From the NCBI GenBank assembly GCA_001798105.1, contig MGRI01000077.1, positions 804 to 5,879 of the forward strand: a stretch of 5,076 bases of DNA, in the 5' to 3' direction. Positions 4,473-5,076 of the stretch are shown here, piece after piece. The first letter of the stretch is position 1. Each line of letters begins with the position of its first letter. The notes under the pieces were generated by a model. That model had not been told where the DNA came from and did not search any database. It saw only the letters and a list, made by a program, of their open reading frames with translations. The translations under genes were made by a program, and so were the position numbers. The stretch comes from Deltaproteobacteria bacterium RIFCSPHIGHO2_02_FULL_40_11 (lineage in GTDB: Bacteria; Bdellovibrionota; JACOXK01; 2-02-FULL-40-11).

Positions 4473-5076
4473 TTGCGAAGATTGCTATTTGTTGCTATTT
4501 CAATTCATGCGGTTCTTTTTTCATTTTCTACCTACGCCAATTCGTGTGAAATGCTATTAGCAGAGCCCCGTCATTCTGAGCGAAGCGAAGGATCTCCCAC
4601 AGCCTCTCTTATCACCTATCTCTCTCGTCTCTTGGATGAGAACTTAATTGGAGATGCACATTTGGTAAGATTTGTTGAGGGGCTTGAACGGGGAGAAGTG
4701 GTTAATCCCATTTTGGAAGAAGAAGCCCAGACCAATTTTTCTTTGATGGTGCAACGAGGTGGTTTGGAACATCTCATCCAATCAGACACTTTGGATCGTG
4801 AAGCCCTTTCAGTCTGGGCCCAAGAAACACTTTCCGAAAGAGGCGTTGTGCGCGTGCAAAGAAAAGTTGTGTGTAAAGATACACAAATGCATTTTCAATC
4901 GATGGAATTTGTTTTAATTCCTGATCAATCTTATTCTATGAGCCGGTTTTTAGTGACCCAATGGCAGTGGATAATGGTCACAGGTATGAATCCATCCCAT
5001 TTTAGTGAAGGTCCAGAATCGATAGGCATAGAAATCAACAGAACAAAAATTAAAATACAACCCAATCATCCGGTGG
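4473..5076 (+). CDS. Exported helical-domain plus FGE/SUMF1-fold protein, paralog 4 (3' partial)
   Basis: An open frame runs from TTG 4473 to the window end (201 codons). Residues 1-23 are a signal peptide (MRRLLFVAIS...STYA, cleavage likely after TYA). C25 starts the conserved CEMLLAEP. Residues 32-41 (RHSERSEGS) are the palindromic repeat read in frame. Residues 42-136 are the same helical domain as in paralogs 2 and 3 (YLSRLLDENLIGDAHL, GLERGEVVNPI, RGGLEHLI, LSERGVVRVQR). The FGE fold begins at 145 (FVLIP), with VTQWQW at 161-166 and a NPSHF motif, and is cut at QPNHPV. Seventeen residues are missing between FVLIP and VTQWQW compared with the other three paralogs, removing the GxFMM strand. 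Its catalytic region is outside the window. It has its own leader instead of coupling to an upstream gene. Confidence 0.92.
   Translation, partial: MRRLLFVAISIHAVLFSFSTYANSCEMLLAEPRHSERSEGSPTASLITYLSRLLDENLIGDAHLVRFVEGLERGEVVNPILEEEAQTNFSLMVQRGGLEHLIQSDTLDREALSVWAQETLSERGVVRVQRKVVCKDTQMHFQSMEFVLIPDQSYSMSRFLVTQWQWIMVTGMNPSHFSEGPESIGIEINRTKIKIQPNHPV
4482..4500 (+). repeat. Two-copy tandem repeat in the paralog 4 signal peptide
   Basis: TTGCTATTT occurs at 4482-4490 and 4492-4500, a 10-base period inside the coding sequence for LLFVAIS. Because 10 is not a multiple of three, gain or loss of one unit would shift the frame. Confidence 0.6.
4573..4593 (+). repeat. In-frame mini-palindromic repeat, paralog 4 copy
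   Basis: The architecture is ATTCT (4573-4577), GA, GC, loop GAA (4582-4584), GC, GA, AGGAT (4589-4593). The arms pair with one T-G wobble. The centre GCGAAGC (4580-4586) is the sequence known as an unusually stable DNA mini-hairpin. With flanks (4569-4598) it resembles a short interspersed repeat seen in many bacterial genomes, whose translation RHSERSE- is common in database proteins; that comparison is from memory. Confidence 0.85.

Noticed and set aside
906..4548. Lipoprotein signal peptides using the conserved Cys
   Set aside because: The residues before Cys (SNS, ADL, ANS) do not form a lipobox; Leu at -1 in paralog 3 is incompatible. Type I cleavage a few residues earlier fits better.

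Overview
The window comes from a bacterium with moderately AT-rich DNA, compact gene spacing, Shine-Dalgarno-led starts and Sec-type signal peptides. Nothing here (no rRNA, tRNA or diagnostic housekeeping gene) fixes the taxon. A Gram-negative host with periplasmic or secreted products is my inference, not a demonstrated fact.

Layout: a tandem array of four paralogous genes on the + strand (1-840 partial, 840-1976, 1973-3124, 4473-5076 partial) is interrupted by one gene on the - strand (3130-4305). Each paralog has the same plan where visible: a signal peptide, a lone Cys at the start of the mature chain, a short variable linker, a helical domain of about 95 residues that I do not recognise, and a C-terminal domain of the formylglycine-generating-enzyme (FGE/SUMF1, C-type-lectin-like) fold. 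None of the three complete FGE-fold domains has the Cys pair needed for FGE catalysis, so they look like exported binding or scaffold proteins rather than sulfatase activators. The first three are joined by TAATG and ATGA overlaps and are probably one translationally coupled operon. The fourth has its own leader, a strong ribosome binding site and a TTG start.

The - strand gene encodes a DUF4143-type AAA+ ATPase (Walker A, Walker B, winged helix, and a C-terminal E/D/ExK pattern resembling a PD-(D/E)XK nuclease fold). It ends 5 bp from the third paralog and is divergent from the fourth. It looks like a cassette that entered the array. Its promoter candidate lies so close to the ATG that the mRNA would be almost leaderless.

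Two signals stand out. First, the linker after the signal peptide in all three paralogs where it is visible is built from a small palindromic repeat (arm, tandem GA mismatch, variable stem, GAA/AAA/TTC loop, stem, GA, arm). It is read in frame, it occurs in both orientations, and its stem sequences differ in a compensated way. Second, the paralogs share a 48-bp identical block just before the C-terminal lobe and then diverge abruptly through a 34-codon window of constant length. That window corresponds to the ligand-binding, hypervariable part of C-type-lectin/FGE folds used by diversity-generating retroelements. No reverse transcriptase or template repeat lies in the window and the 3' ends are not homogenised, so an active retroelement is not shown. 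Gene conversion plus diversification of a binding surface is the simpler reading.
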